Made by a program: the position numbers and the translations under genes. A stretch of DNA of 32,637 nucleotides from Myxococcales bacterium FL481 (lineage in GTDB: Bacteria > Myxococcota_A > Polyangia > Nannocystales > Nannocystaceae), in contig QKPP01000101.1 in assembly GCA_006508105.1 (NCBI GenBank), positions 1 to 32,637 of the forward strand, given 5' to 3'. This document shows, in pieces, positions 8,774-17,520 of this stretch. Under the pieces are notes generated by a model. The model searched no databases and had not been told where the DNA came from. It saw only the letters and a program-made list of their open reading frames with translations. The first letter of the stretch is position 1; each line of letters opens with the position of its first letter.

Positions 8774-8962
8774 GTGGTTGAGAGCTTACCCGCTCCGGTG
8801 CCGATGCGGGGAAAGCTCGGGTGCGCCGGCATGCGCGTCGGCCGAGCCGGGGAAGGACGCCAACGACGCTCTCGGCGGCGCTCGCCATCGCGTAGATCCC
8901 CGCTGCGTCGTGGCGGGGCTCAGCCTTCATCTCTGGCGCCAACACCGGGTACCCTTCGCGCC

Positions 8963-9886
8963 GTGCGAGGGCGTTACGCGCCGAGTCCCACCGGACGACT
9001 GCATCTAGGGAACGCCCGCACGGCTCTGATCGCGTGGTTGGCCGCACGGTCGCGCGGAGCGAGCTTCGTGATGCGCGTGGAAGATCTCGATCCGCAGCGC
9101 AGCCGAGGCGAGTTGGAGGCCGAGCAATTGGCCGATCTGCGCTGGCTCGGCTTGGACTGGGACGAGGGTCCGGACGTGGGGGGCCCCCACGGGCCGTACC
9201 GGCAGTCGGAGCGGGTGGAGGCCTACGCCGCGGCCCTCGAGGGCCTCGAGGTGTTTCCTTGTTCCTGCTCGCGTCGCGAGGTGCGGGAACTCGCCTTGGC
9301 ACCGCACGGACGTGAGCCGATCTACCCCGGAACCTGTCGCGCCGGCCCGCGTCGGCCGGATCGCCCGCTCGCGATTCGATGGCGCACGCCAGCGGGCGTC
9401 GTCACCTTCGTCGATCGGGTGCAGGGGTGTCGGAGCGAGAACGTTCGCCGCGACGTCGGCGAGTTTGTCCTGCGCCGGGCGGATGGGGTGTGGGCCTACC
9501 AACTGGCGGTGGTGGTGGATGATCAAGCGATGGCGATCGAACAGGTGGTCCGCGGCTCGGATCTGATCGAGAGCACAGCGCGACAACGCCTGCTGCAGCG
9601 TGCGCTGGGCTATCGCGAAACAGAGTACGCGCACATTCCCATCGTGACCGGGCCTGACGGCAGCAAGCTCAACAAACGCCATGGCGCGCCCGACCTGAGC
9701 ACGATGCGTCTCGCCGGCGTCGACCCGCGTCGGGTGGTGGCCATGTTGGCCGCGTCTGCGGGCTTGATCGACGCGGGACAGACGCACGTCCAGCCACGCG
9801 AGCTCGTCGGTGGATTCGACTGGGGCCGCATTCCTCCTCAGTCCGTGTCGCTGGTCGACGTCGGTCTTTGGAACAAAGAAGCGTAG
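8963..9886 (+). CDS. gluQ: Glutamyl-Q tRNA(Asp) synthetase
   Basis: Truncated glutamyl-tRNA synthetase paralogue that attaches glutamate to the queuosine base of tRNA(Asp). With the GTG start at 8963 the protein is 307 aa, matching the family and lacking an anticodon-binding domain. Visible features: RYAPSPTGRLHLGNARTA (HIGH-type motif, residues 4-21), MRVEDLDPQRSR, a zinc-site pattern CSCSRREV followed by YPGTC, and GPDGSKLNKRHG as the KMSKS equivalent. The upstream in-frame extension to 8774 is Arg-rich and has no homology to the family, so I rejected it. There is no obvious ribosome binding site before 8963. It stands alone, divergent from fni and about 200 bp before the next gene. Confidence 0.94.
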   Translation: MRGRYAPSPTGRLHLGNARTALIAWLAARSRGASFVMRVEDLDPQRSRGELEAEQLADLRWLGLDWDEGPDVGGPHGPYRQSERVEAYAAALEGLEVFPCSCSRREVRELALAPHGREPIYPGTCRAGPRRPDRPLAIRWRTPAGVVTFVDRVQGCRSENVRRDVGEFVLRRADGVWAYQLAVVVDDQAMAIEQVVRGSDLIESTARQRLLQRALGYRETEYAHIPIVTGPDGSKLNKRHGAPDLSTMRLAGVDPRRVVAMLAASAGLIDAGQTHVQPRELVGGFDWGRIPPQSVSLVDVGLWNKEA

Positions 9887-10085
9887 CGTCGCGTCGCAAC
9901 CGGGCCGCGCGTCGAGGGGGCCGCGTTGTCACCTGTGCGCGCCGGGCCTCGGACCATCGAGCGTTTCTGCCGGGTGGGTCGGGTGGCCGCTCGGGGCGGA
10001 TTCACACCGATGGGGGGAAGTGAGTCCCCTCCACGGGCTGGTTCGGTCCATTGCGGCCCTGCGCGGCCCCCGGTAAAACGGCCTC

Positions 10086-12302
10086 ATGCTCATGAGTTGC
10101 TGGCGTTGGATCGCGGTTTCGACTCTGGTGGCCGGGTTGGGGGCATGTCGCCAGTCGGCGACTCCTGAGGCGCCGACGCATGACGCCACGCCGGCGGTGA
10201 TCCCCGACGTACCCTCGCCCCCCGCCGCGCCAGCGTACACGTACCCGGCGACGCAAACGGTGAATCAAGTCGACAACTACCATGGCATCGACGTGCCCGA
10301 TCCCTATCGCTGGCTCGAGGACCTCGATGCAGCGGAGACCAAGGCTTGGGTGGCGGCGCAAAACGATCTGACATTCGGCGAGCTCGCCAAAATCGCCGAG
10401 CGCCAGGCCATCGCCAACAAGCTGGCCCGCGTGTGGAATCACGAGCGTTACTCGGCCCCAGAGAACAAAGGCGGGCGGTACTTCTTTCGCCGCAACAATG
10501 GCCTGCAGGATCAAGACGTCTTGTACTGGAGCGACGGGATCGACGGGCAAGCTCGCGTGCTCATCGACCCGAACACACTGTCCACCGACGGGACGGTGGC
10601 ACTGCGTGGCGTGGCCATCCGCGACGACGGCAAGTACGTCGCGTACGGTGTTTCGGCCTCCGGATCCGACTGGGAGACGTGGCGCGTGCGCGAGGTGGCG
10701 ACGGGAACGGATCTCCCCGATACGCTCGAGTGGGTCAAATTCTCGCGCGCCAGCTGGAGCAAGGACGGCAAGGGTTTTTACTACAGCCGCTACGCGGCAC
10801 CCGAGGCGGGTGAGGCTTACGAAGCGGTCAACGACAATCAAAAGCTCTACTACCACCCGCTGGGCACGGATCAGGCCACCGACCGACTGGTCTACGAGCG
10901 GCCCGATCAGCCCGAGTGGGGTTTTCGCGCCAAGGTCAGCGACGATGGCCGCTACTTGGTCGTCTCGATCTCACAGGGCACAGACCGTCGCAAACGAGTC
11001 TACGTATCCGATCTCAGACGTTCACGCGGACCGATGCAGCCGCTGCTCGATGCGTTTGATGCGAGCTACACCTATCTCGGCAACGAGGGTCCGGTGTTCT
11101 GGTTCAAGACCGACTTGAATGCGCCGAGAGGCCGTGTGGTCGCGATCGATCTCCGGCGGCCGTCACCGCAGCACTGGCGCGAGTTGGTGCCGCAAAGCGA
11201 AGACACCCTGAAGACGGCCCGGGTCGTGGGCGATCGGTTCGTGTTGTCGTATCTGCACCACGCGCACTCGCGGGTGGTCATCCACCGCACCGATGGCGCG
11301 ATCGACCGCGAAGTACGACTCCCCGGTATTGGGTCCACCACAGGGTTCGTCGGGTCGCGGCGCTCCAGCGAGACCTTCTTCGGTTTCTCGAGCTTTGCCA
11401 CGCCCAAAACCATCTATCGACTCGACGTCAATGAAGGACAACCCAGCGTGTTCCACCGGCCGTCCGTGCCATTCGACCCGTCGCGCTACGAAACCACCCA
11501 GGTGTTCTTGACCAGTAAGGATGGGACGCGGATCCCGATGTTCATCACCGCCGCGAAAGGGCAGGCGCGCAGCGGAGACGCCCCGACCTATCTTTATGGC
11601 TATGGGGGGTTCAACATCGCGTTGACCCCGAAATTCACGGTCCCCGACGCGGTGTGGCTCGAGATGGGGGGCATCTATGCCCAGCCCAGTTTGCGCGGCG
11701 GGGGCGAGTACGGAGAGAGGTGGCATGAAGCGGGCACGAAGCTGAACAAACAAAACGTGTTCGATGACTTCGCTGCTGCTGCGCGGTTTCTCATTGATGA
11801 GCGGTACACTTCGTCGGATCGTCTGGCGATCGGGGGGCGCAGCAATGGTGGGTTGCTGGTTGGCGCCAGCATCACGCAGCATCCCGAACTATTCGGGGCG
11901 GCCCTCGCCGGGGTTGGCGTGATGGACATGCTGCGGTTTCACAAATTCACGATCGGCTGGGCGTGGGTCTCAGACTATGGGTCTGCCGACGATGCGCGGC
12001 AGTTCCAGGCGCTGTATGCATATTCACCGCTGCACAACGTTCGATCGGGTACGGCCTATCCCGCGACACTGGTCTACGCAGCCGATCACGATGATCGCGT
12101 GGTGCCGTCGCATAGCTACAAGTTCGCTGCGGCGTTGCAGGCGGCGCAGGCGGGGACGGAGCCCATCCTCATGCGCATCGACACCAAGGCCGGACATGGG
12201 GCTGGCAAACCGGTTTCGAAACGGATCGACGAGTGGGCTGACTACTGGGCGTTTCTTGTCGCGGAGCTGGACTTCACGCTGCCCGCCGGTTTCGCGGGGT
12301 AG
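10086..12302 (+). CDS. Prolyl oligopeptidase family serine peptidase, predicted lipoprotein
   Basis: 738-aa S9A-type prolyl oligopeptidase, cleaving short peptides after proline. The N-terminus is a lipoprotein signal: short charged start, hydrophobic run, and lipobox GLGAC with Cys21, followed by a Pro/Ala-rich linker to about residue 55. The start of the propeller domain is recognisable in YHGIDVPDPYRWLED (65-79). The catalytic triad is in the C-terminal alpha/beta-hydrolase domain: Ser586 in GGRSNGGLLVGA, Asp670 in DHDDRVVP and His704 in KAGHGAGKP. The ATG at 10086 fits the signal peptide; a second ATG two codons later is possible. Likely periplasmic and membrane-tethered. It is convergent with the mqnA-mqnC fusion, 48 bp away, with no clear terminator between them. 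Confidence 0.95.
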   Translation: MLMSCWRWIAVSTLVAGLGACRQSATPEAPTHDATPAVIPDVPSPPAAPAYTYPATQTVNQVDNYHGIDVPDPYRWLEDLDAAETKAWVAAQNDLTFGELAKIAERQAIANKLARVWNHERYSAPENKGGRYFFRRNNGLQDQDVLYWSDGIDGQARVLIDPNTLSTDGTVALRGVAIRDDGKYVAYGVSASGSDWETWRVREVATGTDLPDTLEWVKFSRASWSKDGKGFYYSRYAAPEAGEAYEAVNDNQKLYYHPLGTDQATDRLVYERPDQPEWGFRAKVSDDGRYLVVSISQGTDRRKRVYVSDLRRSRGPMQPLLDAFDASYTYLGNEGPVFWFKTDLNAPRGRVVAIDLRRPSPQHWRELVPQSEDTLKTARVVGDRFVLSYLHHAHSRVVIHRTDGAIDREVRLPGIGSTTGFVGSRRSSETFFGFSSFATPKTIYRLDVNEGQPSVFHRPSVPFDPSRYETTQVFLTSKDGTRIPMFITAAKGQARSGDAPTYLYGYGGFNIALTPKFTVPDAVWLEMGGIYAQPSLRGGGEYGERWHEAGTKLNKQNVFDDFAAAARFLIDERYTSSDRLAIGGRSNGGLLVGASITQHPELFGAALAGVGVMDMLRFHKFTIGWAWVSDYGSADDARQFQALYAYSPLHNVRSGTAYPATLVYAADHDDRVVPSHSYKFAAALQAAQAGTEPILMRIDTKAGHGAGKPVSKRIDEWADYWAFLVAELDFTLPAGFAG

Positions 12303-12350
12303 CTCGCCGTGGATCCGATCGTGACGGGGCCGATGCGAACGCCTCGTGGT

Positions 12351-14342
12351 CTAGGCCGGTTGAGCCGCAAGCCGATCGTATTGCATGTTGCGGCGCGCGG
12401 GAGTAAAGCCCGCTTGACGAATATGATGCTCGATCTGCTGGGCGGTGAGCATGAAATGGGCCCCCGCGGTCGACACCACGTTTTCTTCGATCATCACCGA
12501 CCCAAAGTCATTCGCGCCGAAGCGCAGCGCTAGCTCACCGATCTCCGGGCCGAGCGTCGGCCATGACACCTGAATGTTGGGGATGTTGTCGAGGTAGAGT
12601 CGGGCGAGGGCCTGGAGACGGAGATAGCGGGCGGGGCTGGTGTCGTCGCGGAGCTTGAGGCGGGTGTTCTCGGCCTGAAACGGCCACACAATGAACGCCG
12701 TGAACCCATCCGTTTCGTCCTGCAACGCTCGCAGTCGGTCGAGATGCGCCACGATATGCTCGGTCGTCTCTTGAAAGCCAAACACCATGGTTGCGGTCGA
12801 GCGCATGCCCAGGGCGTGAGCTTGTCGCATCACGTCGAGCCACTCCTCGGTTCCGTTCTTGAAGGGGCTGATTCGACTGCGTATCTCATCGTCCAAGATC
12901 TCGGCCCCCCCGCCGGGGATCGAGTCCATGCCGGCGCTTTGAAGGCGCCGCAACACGTCGCGGACGCTGAGATTCTCCATATCGGCGATGTGGACGATCT
13001 CGGTGGGCGAGAGTGCGTGCAACTTGAGACTGAAGTTGGCCTTGGTCCACCGGAACAGATCCTCGTAGTACGCGAGGCCGAGCTCGGGGTTGAGGCCGCC
13101 CTGTAGCAGGATCTGCACGCCACCCAATGCCTCGGTCTCTCGAAACTTCTCCGCGAGCTGATCTTTGCTGAGCACGTAGCCGTTCTTGCCTCCAGGGGGC
13201 GTATAGAAATTGCAGAACTGGCAGCGAGTCACACACACGTTGGTGTAGTTGACGTTTCGGTCGACGATGTACGAAACGACGGCGTCGGGATGCAGTTGCT
13301 TGCGCCGGTGGTCGGCCGCCTCGCCCAGCGTCAACAGCGGCGCGTTCTCGTAGAGGAAAATGCCTTCGTCGAACTCGAGACGTTCACCCGCGTGGACTTT
13401 GGCGACCACCCGTTCGAGATCGAACGGCGTGCGAGGCCGTCTGGCGATGCTGGCTGTGGTGTGTTGGGCCCCGGCGAACTGCAAGTGAACGCGGTCATCA
13501 TCTTCGGCCGACGTTGATCCGCAAGCCTGAGCCAGAAACTCGACGAGGCCCTCGCGGGTGGCCGTGTCGAGACGGTAACGAATGACCTTGCGCAGGTAGT
13601 TCGCGTAGACGTGCTCAGGCTCGCACGGTTCGCCGAGAGCCAGCCGTTCGGCGCGATACTCACCGGCGATGCGCTCAGCGTAGCGGCGTCGGTTCTTGTC
13701 CGCGACTTGCTCAAACACCTCCACCACCTCGGGGGTGAGGACTCCCGGACGGGCCGCCCACACCGCGAACACGAAGGGCAGCCGCGTCGACTCAAACCAC
13801 CACTGACCAAGGTCGTAGGTGTACGCGTGCCGAGCCCCGATTCCAAACGCCGCGTCGCCGATCACCAATGCCGCAGTTGTCCCGCGGATCCTCGACTCAC
13901 CCGTGCGGTGCTCCGCGATCTCGAAAGAGGCGGTGACACCTCGTTCGCGCAACAGCATTTCGACGAGCCGGTTGGACGTACGCGAGGCGGCGTCCAACAG
14001 CACGTGCTCGACCTGCTCCAGTGGCACGGCGGCGGCCAACACCACGGTATCGACCGGACCGCGGCAGCCGATGGCGACCCCGGGCACGATCTCCCACTCG
14101 GGATGGTCGAGGCAACTGGCGACGGGTATGAGCGCCACGTCGCACCGTCCGGCGGCGAGGTCGTCGGCGCAGGCCGACGGCAGGTCGGTACGCAGTTGGA
14201 TCTCCCGGCCGCCGCTCTCACGCGCGGCCGCCTCGAGACCGCGGAGCAACGGACGTGCATTGAGGAACGAGACCGCGTGTACGACGATGGGTTCGGTGCC
14301 TCGCGGCGGGGACGGAGGCGAGGCCGGGCCGGAGCGGCTCAT
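12351..14342 (-). CDS. mqnA-mqnC: Fused chorismate dehydratase (MqnA) / cyclic dehypoxanthine futalosine synthase (MqnC)
   Basis: A single 663-aa frame joins two enzymes of the futalosine route to menaquinone. Residues 17-275 are MqnA: VSFLNARPLLRGL (24-36), RTDLPSACADDLAAGRCDVA (51-70) and LIPVASCLDHPEW, the periplasmic-binding-like fold that dehydrates chorismate to 3-enolpyruvyl-benzoate. Residues 308-663 are MqnC, a radical SAM enzyme: NYTNVCVTRCQFCNFY with Cys370, Cys374 and Cys377 in CxxxCxxC spacing, then QILLQGGLNPELGLAYYED, SIPGGGAEIL, and the C-terminal GANDFGSVMIEENVVSTAG. A polar linker covers about 276-307. MqnA acts at step 1 and MqnC at step 4, so the fusion does not join consecutive steps. 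Its start overlaps the mqnE stop by 4 bp. Confidence 0.95.
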   Translation of the reverse strand: MSRSGPASPPSPPRGTEPIVVHAVSFLNARPLLRGLEAAARESGGREIQLRTDLPSACADDLAAGRCDVALIPVASCLDHPEWEIVPGVAIGCRGPVDTVVLAAAVPLEQVEHVLLDAASRTSNRLVEMLLRERGVTASFEIAEHRTGESRIRGTTAALVIGDAAFGIGARHAYTYDLGQWWFESTRLPFVFAVWAARPGVLTPEVVEVFEQVADKNRRRYAERIAGEYRAERLALGEPCEPEHVYANYLRKVIRYRLDTATREGLVEFLAQACGSTSAEDDDRVHLQFAGAQHTTASIARRPRTPFDLERVVAKVHAGERLEFDEGIFLYENAPLLTLGEAADHRRKQLHPDAVVSYIVDRNVNYTNVCVTRCQFCNFYTPPGGKNGYVLSKDQLAEKFRETEALGGVQILLQGGLNPELGLAYYEDLFRWTKANFSLKLHALSPTEIVHIADMENLSVRDVLRRLQSAGMDSIPGGGAEILDDEIRSRISPFKNGTEEWLDVMRQAHALGMRSTATMVFGFQETTEHIVAHLDRLRALQDETDGFTAFIVWPFQAENTRLKLRDDTSPARYLRLQALARLYLDNIPNIQVSWPTLGPEIGELALRFGANDFGSVMIEENVVSTAGAHFMLTAQQIEHHIRQAGFTPARRNMQYDRLAAQPA

Positions 14343-15523
14343 GCCGGCGCTCCTTGGCGAACGATGGGCAGACGCACGGACGAGTAGGGCACGCTCGCGG
14401 CCAAGCGGATGCCGGGCAGCGGCTCACCATCGTCACGCCACTGCACATTGTACAAAGTGTCGCGCTCGATCGCGTCGCGTCCCGCCTCTCGAATCAGCCG
14501 CACCAAGTCCACTCGCGCGAGCGCTTGCGGGGTCTCAGCCCCGGCCATGTGGTAGATCTTCTCTTCTTGCACGGTGCCGTCGATATCGTCTACGCCGAAC
14601 GACAATGCGATTTGGGCGGTCTTGACCCCGATCATCACCCAATAGGCTTTCAGGTGCGCAATGTTGTGCAGCATGAGGCGAGCCACCGCGTAGGTTCGCA
14701 GGTCGTCGACCCCCGTCGGCGGCGGCAGTCTTCCGAGATCGTTGTTGTCCGCGTGAAATGCCAGCGGGATGAAAGTCTGGAAGCCACCCGTCTCGTCCTG
14801 CAATGCTCGCAGGCGCAGCATGTGGTCGATACGCTCCTCGATTGTCTCCACGGTACCGTAGAGCATCGTGCAGTTGCTGCGAATGCCCAACCGGTGTGCC
14901 GTTCGATGGACGGCGAGCCACTGGTCGGCGTCGGCTTTGTCACGGCATAGCTTGCGGCGCGCGCGAGGGGCAAAGATCTCCGCGCCGCCGCCCGGCAAAC
15001 TGCCCAAACCGGCGTCCTTGAGCTCGCCGAGGACTTGCTCGTAGGTCTTGTTGAATTTCTCGGCGAAGTAGTGGATCTCAACCGCCGTGTAGGCCTTCAG
15101 GTGGATATCCGGTCGTACGTTCTTGAGGGCCCGGAGCACCTCAACGTAGTATTCCCAGGGGAGATTGTGGTGCAAACCATTGACCACGTGCACTTCCGTC
15201 AGCGGTTGTCCTGCGCGTTCGGCCAGTTTGCCCGCGACCTCGTCGACCGACATCGTGTACGCCGCGGCGGCCGAGGGATCGAGGCGAGCAAAGGAGCAAA
15301 ACTTGCAATCAGCGACGCACACGTTCGTCGGATTGATGTGCATGTTGACATTGAAGTACGCGGCGTTGCCGTGCATCCGCTCCCGGACCTCGTTCGCCAA
15401 GCTGCCGAGCGCGAGCAGGTCGGGGTAGCGGTACAAGAAAGCACCGTCGTCGGCGTCGAGCGGCTGTTCGGCGCGAACCTTGGACGCGATGGTGGCGAAT
15501 CGGTCACGAGGCGATGCGGTCAT
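14339..15523 (-). CDS. mqnE: Aminofutalosine synthase MqnE (radical SAM)
   Basis: Radical SAM enzyme that joins 3-enolpyruvyl-benzoate to SAM-derived adenosine to give 6-amino-6-deoxyfutalosine. From the ATG at 15523 the protein is 394 aa. The cluster motif is NPTNVCVADCKFCSFAR with Cys69, Cys73 and Cys76. Other signatures are VHVVNGLHHNLPWEYY, SLPGGGAEIF, and the C-terminal KTAQIALSFGVDDIDGTVQE. HHNLPWEYY and FHADNN separate it from MqnC. Both ends overlap neighbours by 4 bp (ATGA), indicating translational coupling with the upstream MqnE-like gene and the downstream mqnA-mqnC fusion. The longer upstream frame to 15802 is Arg-rich shadow sequence and was not used. Confidence 0.96.
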   Translation of the reverse strand: MTASPRDRFATIASKVRAEQPLDADDGAFLYRYPDLLALGSLANEVRERMHGNAAYFNVNMHINPTNVCVADCKFCSFARLDPSAAAAYTMSVDEVAGKLAERAGQPLTEVHVVNGLHHNLPWEYYVEVLRALKNVRPDIHLKAYTAVEIHYFAEKFNKTYEQVLGELKDAGLGSLPGGGAEIFAPRARRKLCRDKADADQWLAVHRTAHRLGIRSNCTMLYGTVETIEERIDHMLRLRALQDETGGFQTFIPLAFHADNNDLGRLPPPTGVDDLRTYAVARLMLHNIAHLKAYWVMIGVKTAQIALSFGVDDIDGTVQEEKIYHMAGAETPQALARVDLVRLIREAGRDAIERDTLYNVQWRDDGEPLPGIRLAASVPYSSVRLPIVRQGAPA

Positions 15524-16158
15524 ACGGTCTCTCCAGGGCGGTCTGAGGGGGTCAACTGCGGGCGCCGAGCCGCTTGCTGGATGAGTAGCGCGAGCCCGGT
15601 TTTGGTGTTCTCGGTGGGGCGGGTCATGCCCGCAAGCGGGAGCCGACGCTCGTCGGCGATGGGTCCGGCCATCACATCCGCGCCGAATGAGAGCGCCACT
15701 TGGGCCAGGCGCAAGCCCAACGCGTCGTGTCGCGCGGCGACGTGGATCGGGGGCGAGTCGTGAGCGTCGCCGAGGCGAACCCGCGCGGTGGCGACAAGCC
15801 ACAGTTTGAACGTCGCCCCCGGCTCGTCGCTCACTGGCGCGAGCGTCCAGCGCTCCGGACCGCCATCGGACAACGCCGTCAAGTAGTCAAGCCACCGCCG
15901 GGCTTGCGAGGGTCGCACGTTGACCACGAGTTCGTCGTCGTTCTTGAGCGCATGCGGCTGCGGCCAGCCGGGGTGGGTCGTCAGCTCGCCGCGTCGGATG
16001 ATGCAGGTCGTGGGCTCGGCCGGCAGCGCGGGCGAGTGGCGAATACTCACCACATCGCCGAACCGCTCGATCGTGCGGGTGTTGGCAATTGAACCGATCT
16101 CGATCGGTTCAACCCGCCAGGCGAGGAGTTGCTCGGTGGTCAACGCACCACTAGGCAT
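15520..16158 (-). CDS. MqnE/MqnC-like protein lacking the radical SAM core, unknown role
   Basis: 212-aa protein from the ATG at 16158, which overlaps the ubiX stop by 8 bp; its own stop overlaps mqnE by 4 bp, so it is embedded in the menaquinone operon. I do not recognise a named family. Its C-terminal half resembles the end of MqnE: LRLAQVALSFGADVMAGPI parallels KTAQIALSFGVDDIDGTVQ of the neighbouring enzyme at the same distance from the C-terminus, and the segment before it (ATFKLWLVATARVRLGDAHD) is reminiscent of the MqnE stretch FQTFIPLAFHADNNDLG. There is no CxxxCxxC motif; only one cysteine is visible (TTCIIRRGE). It could be a non-catalytic partner of MqnE or MqnC, or a decayed duplicate kept by selection. 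The homology is by eye only. Confidence 0.8.
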   Translation of the reverse strand: MPSGALTTEQLLAWRVEPIEIGSIANTRTIERFGDVVSIRHSPALPAEPTTCIIRRGELTTHPGWPQPHALKNDDELVVNVRPSQARRWLDYLTALSDGGPERWTLAPVSDEPGATFKLWLVATARVRLGDAHDSPPIHVAARHDALGLRLAQVALSFGADVMAGPIADERRLPLAGMTRPTENTKTGLALLIQQAARRPQLTPSDRPGETV

Positions 16159-16759
16159 CGGGATGGGCCGATTCTCCCCAGCGGGGGGTGACGGTGTTGC
16201 GTACGCCGGCGTGATCGAGTGCACGGGCGACAACCGTGTCCACCACCGCGTCCACGCTGGTGGGCGAGCTGTAGAACGAGGGCACCGCCGGCAAGACCAC
16301 GGCTCCGGCCTCCGTCGCCCGAAGCATGTTGAGCAGATGAATGCGAGACAGCGGGGTTTCGCGAGCCACCAGGATCAGCCGGCGTCGTTCCTTGAGCGCA
16401 ACATCACAGGCGCGATGCAACAGCCCGGTGCCGGTGCCGTGCGCGACTCGACCCAGCGAGGACATGGAGCACGGGGCGACGACCACCGCATCGGCGGCGT
16501 TCGACCCGGAGGCGAACGGGGCCGAGAAGTCCTCGTTTGCCCACACGTGGACGCGGGGCGCCGTACGGGCGAACTGCTGCAGGGTCTCCGCGAGCGAGCC
16601 CGGCAACTCTTGCCGCCACACGACGTGTGCGGTGTTCGAGGCCACGACGTGGACGATCAGGGTGGAACCCGGAGCCGAAAGCGCCGATCGCAGAGCATGG
16701 AGAGTACGCTGGGCGTACACGCTCCCGCTGGCGCCCGTGATGGCAAGCACGAACCTCAC
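16151..16759 (-). CDS. ubiX: UbiX-type flavin prenyltransferase (probable MqnM role)
   Basis: UbiX/Pad1 fold: FMN prenyltransferase producing prenylated FMN for a UbiD-type decarboxylase. With the GTG start at 16759 it is 202 aa, normal for the family. Motifs: FVLAITGASGSVYAQRTLHA at the N-terminus (FMN-binding GASG), PCSMSSLGRVAHGTGTGLLH, CDVALKERRRLILVARETPL, and a C-terminal LPAVPSFYSSP. The GTG overlaps the methyltransferase stop by 4 bp (GTGA). Its place among mqn genes suggests it serves the late decarboxylation of the futalosine-route naphthoquinone ring (MqnM), with the UbiD-type partner (MqnL) encoded elsewhere; that part is inference from family knowledge and context. Confidence 0.93.
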   Translation of the reverse strand: MRFVLAITGASGSVYAQRTLHALRSALSAPGSTLIVHVVASNTAHVVWRQELPGSLAETLQQFARTAPRVHVWANEDFSAPFASGSNAADAVVVAPCSMSSLGRVAHGTGTGLLHRACDVALKERRRLILVARETPLSRIHLLNMLRATEAGAVVLPAVPSFYSSPTSVDAVVDTVVARALDHAGVRNTVTPRWGESAHPDA

Positions 16760-17520
16760 GCGCAGTGCTCCACGGCTTCGGCGTGACGTTCGGCCGATAC
16801 GATCGACGCGATACCGAAAGTGAGCGGTTCGACGGTGACGCTCCGGAATCCCGCGCGTTCGAGCCTCGCGGTGTACTCCCCGGTGGAGACGAAGCGACCG
16901 ATACTGCGGGGCAAGTAGCGATAGGCCGACAGGTTCCCGGTGCACGCCCAGCCCACCGCGGGCAACACGGTGTGGTTGTACACGTTGTGAAAACCGCGAG
17001 AAAACCACGTGGTTGGGCGAAAGAACTCCAGCACCACCAGTCGTCCGTTCGGTTTGAGGCAACGCCACATCTCTGCCGTCGCGCGCTCGAGATCGGAGAG
17101 GTTGCGCAGGCCGAACGCACAGAAGATGGCATCGAAGCTGGCGTCCGCGGCTGGGATCGCGTGGGCGTCCATTTGCTGGGGGTGGATCCGCTGGGCCGCG
17201 GCGCCTTGGAGCCGGCGCCGGCCCACCTCCAGCATCCCCACGGAGAAGTCGCCCGCGCGCACCGTGGCGTGGGGGTACCGCCGGTGGATGACGAGCGAGG
17301 AATCCAACGTGCCGGCGCACAGGTCCAAGATGGCCGCGTTGGATCCACCGACTGAGAGCAAGCGATCGACGGCGCGGGCTCGCCACGCCCGATCGATGCC
17401 CAGGCTCATCAAGCGATTGGCTCGATCGTAGCCCGGGGCGATGTCGGAGAACATCTCTTGAACGGTGCGCCCGTGTTCGTCGAGCGCCGTCACAGATTCG
17501 GGGGTTCGTACGGTTGTCAT
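16756..17520 (-). CDS. menG: Demethylmenaquinone methyltransferase (UbiE/MenG/MqnG type)
   Basis: SAM-dependent class I methyltransferase of 254 aa that performs the last step of menaquinone synthesis. UbiE/MenG signatures: MFSDIAPGYDRANRLMSLGI (23-42), ILDLCAGTLDSS as SAM-binding motif I, the post-motif DAIFCAFGLRNLSD, and the C-terminal SAYRYLPRSIGRF, which is the family-specific YxYLPxSI element. The ATG at 17520 shares one base with the stop codon of the polyprenyl diphosphate synthase (TGATG). It follows the gene that makes the side chain and precedes ubiX, consistent with menaquinone assembly. A role in ubiquinone cannot be excluded from sequence alone, but the mqn neighbours argue for menaquinone. 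Confidence 0.95.
   Translation of the reverse strand: MTTVRTPESVTALDEHGRTVQEMFSDIAPGYDRANRLMSLGIDRAWRARAVDRLLSVGGSNAAILDLCAGTLDSSLVIHRRYPHATVRAGDFSVGMLEVGRRRLQGAAAQRIHPQQMDAHAIPAADASFDAIFCAFGLRNLSDLERATAEMWRCLKPNGRLVVLEFFRPTTWFSRGFHNVYNHTVLPAVGWACTGNLSAYRYLPRSIGRFVSTGEYTARLERAGFRSVTVEPLTFGIASIVSAERHAEAVEHCA

Noticed and set aside
8774..8962. N-terminal extension of GluQ
   Set aside because: Arg/Ser-rich sequence with no family similarity; the family starts at the RYAPSPTG motif just after GTG 8963.
12303..12350. Terminator between the convergent peptidase and mqnA-mqnC genes
   Set aside because: No stable stem followed by a T-run on either strand in the 48 bp.
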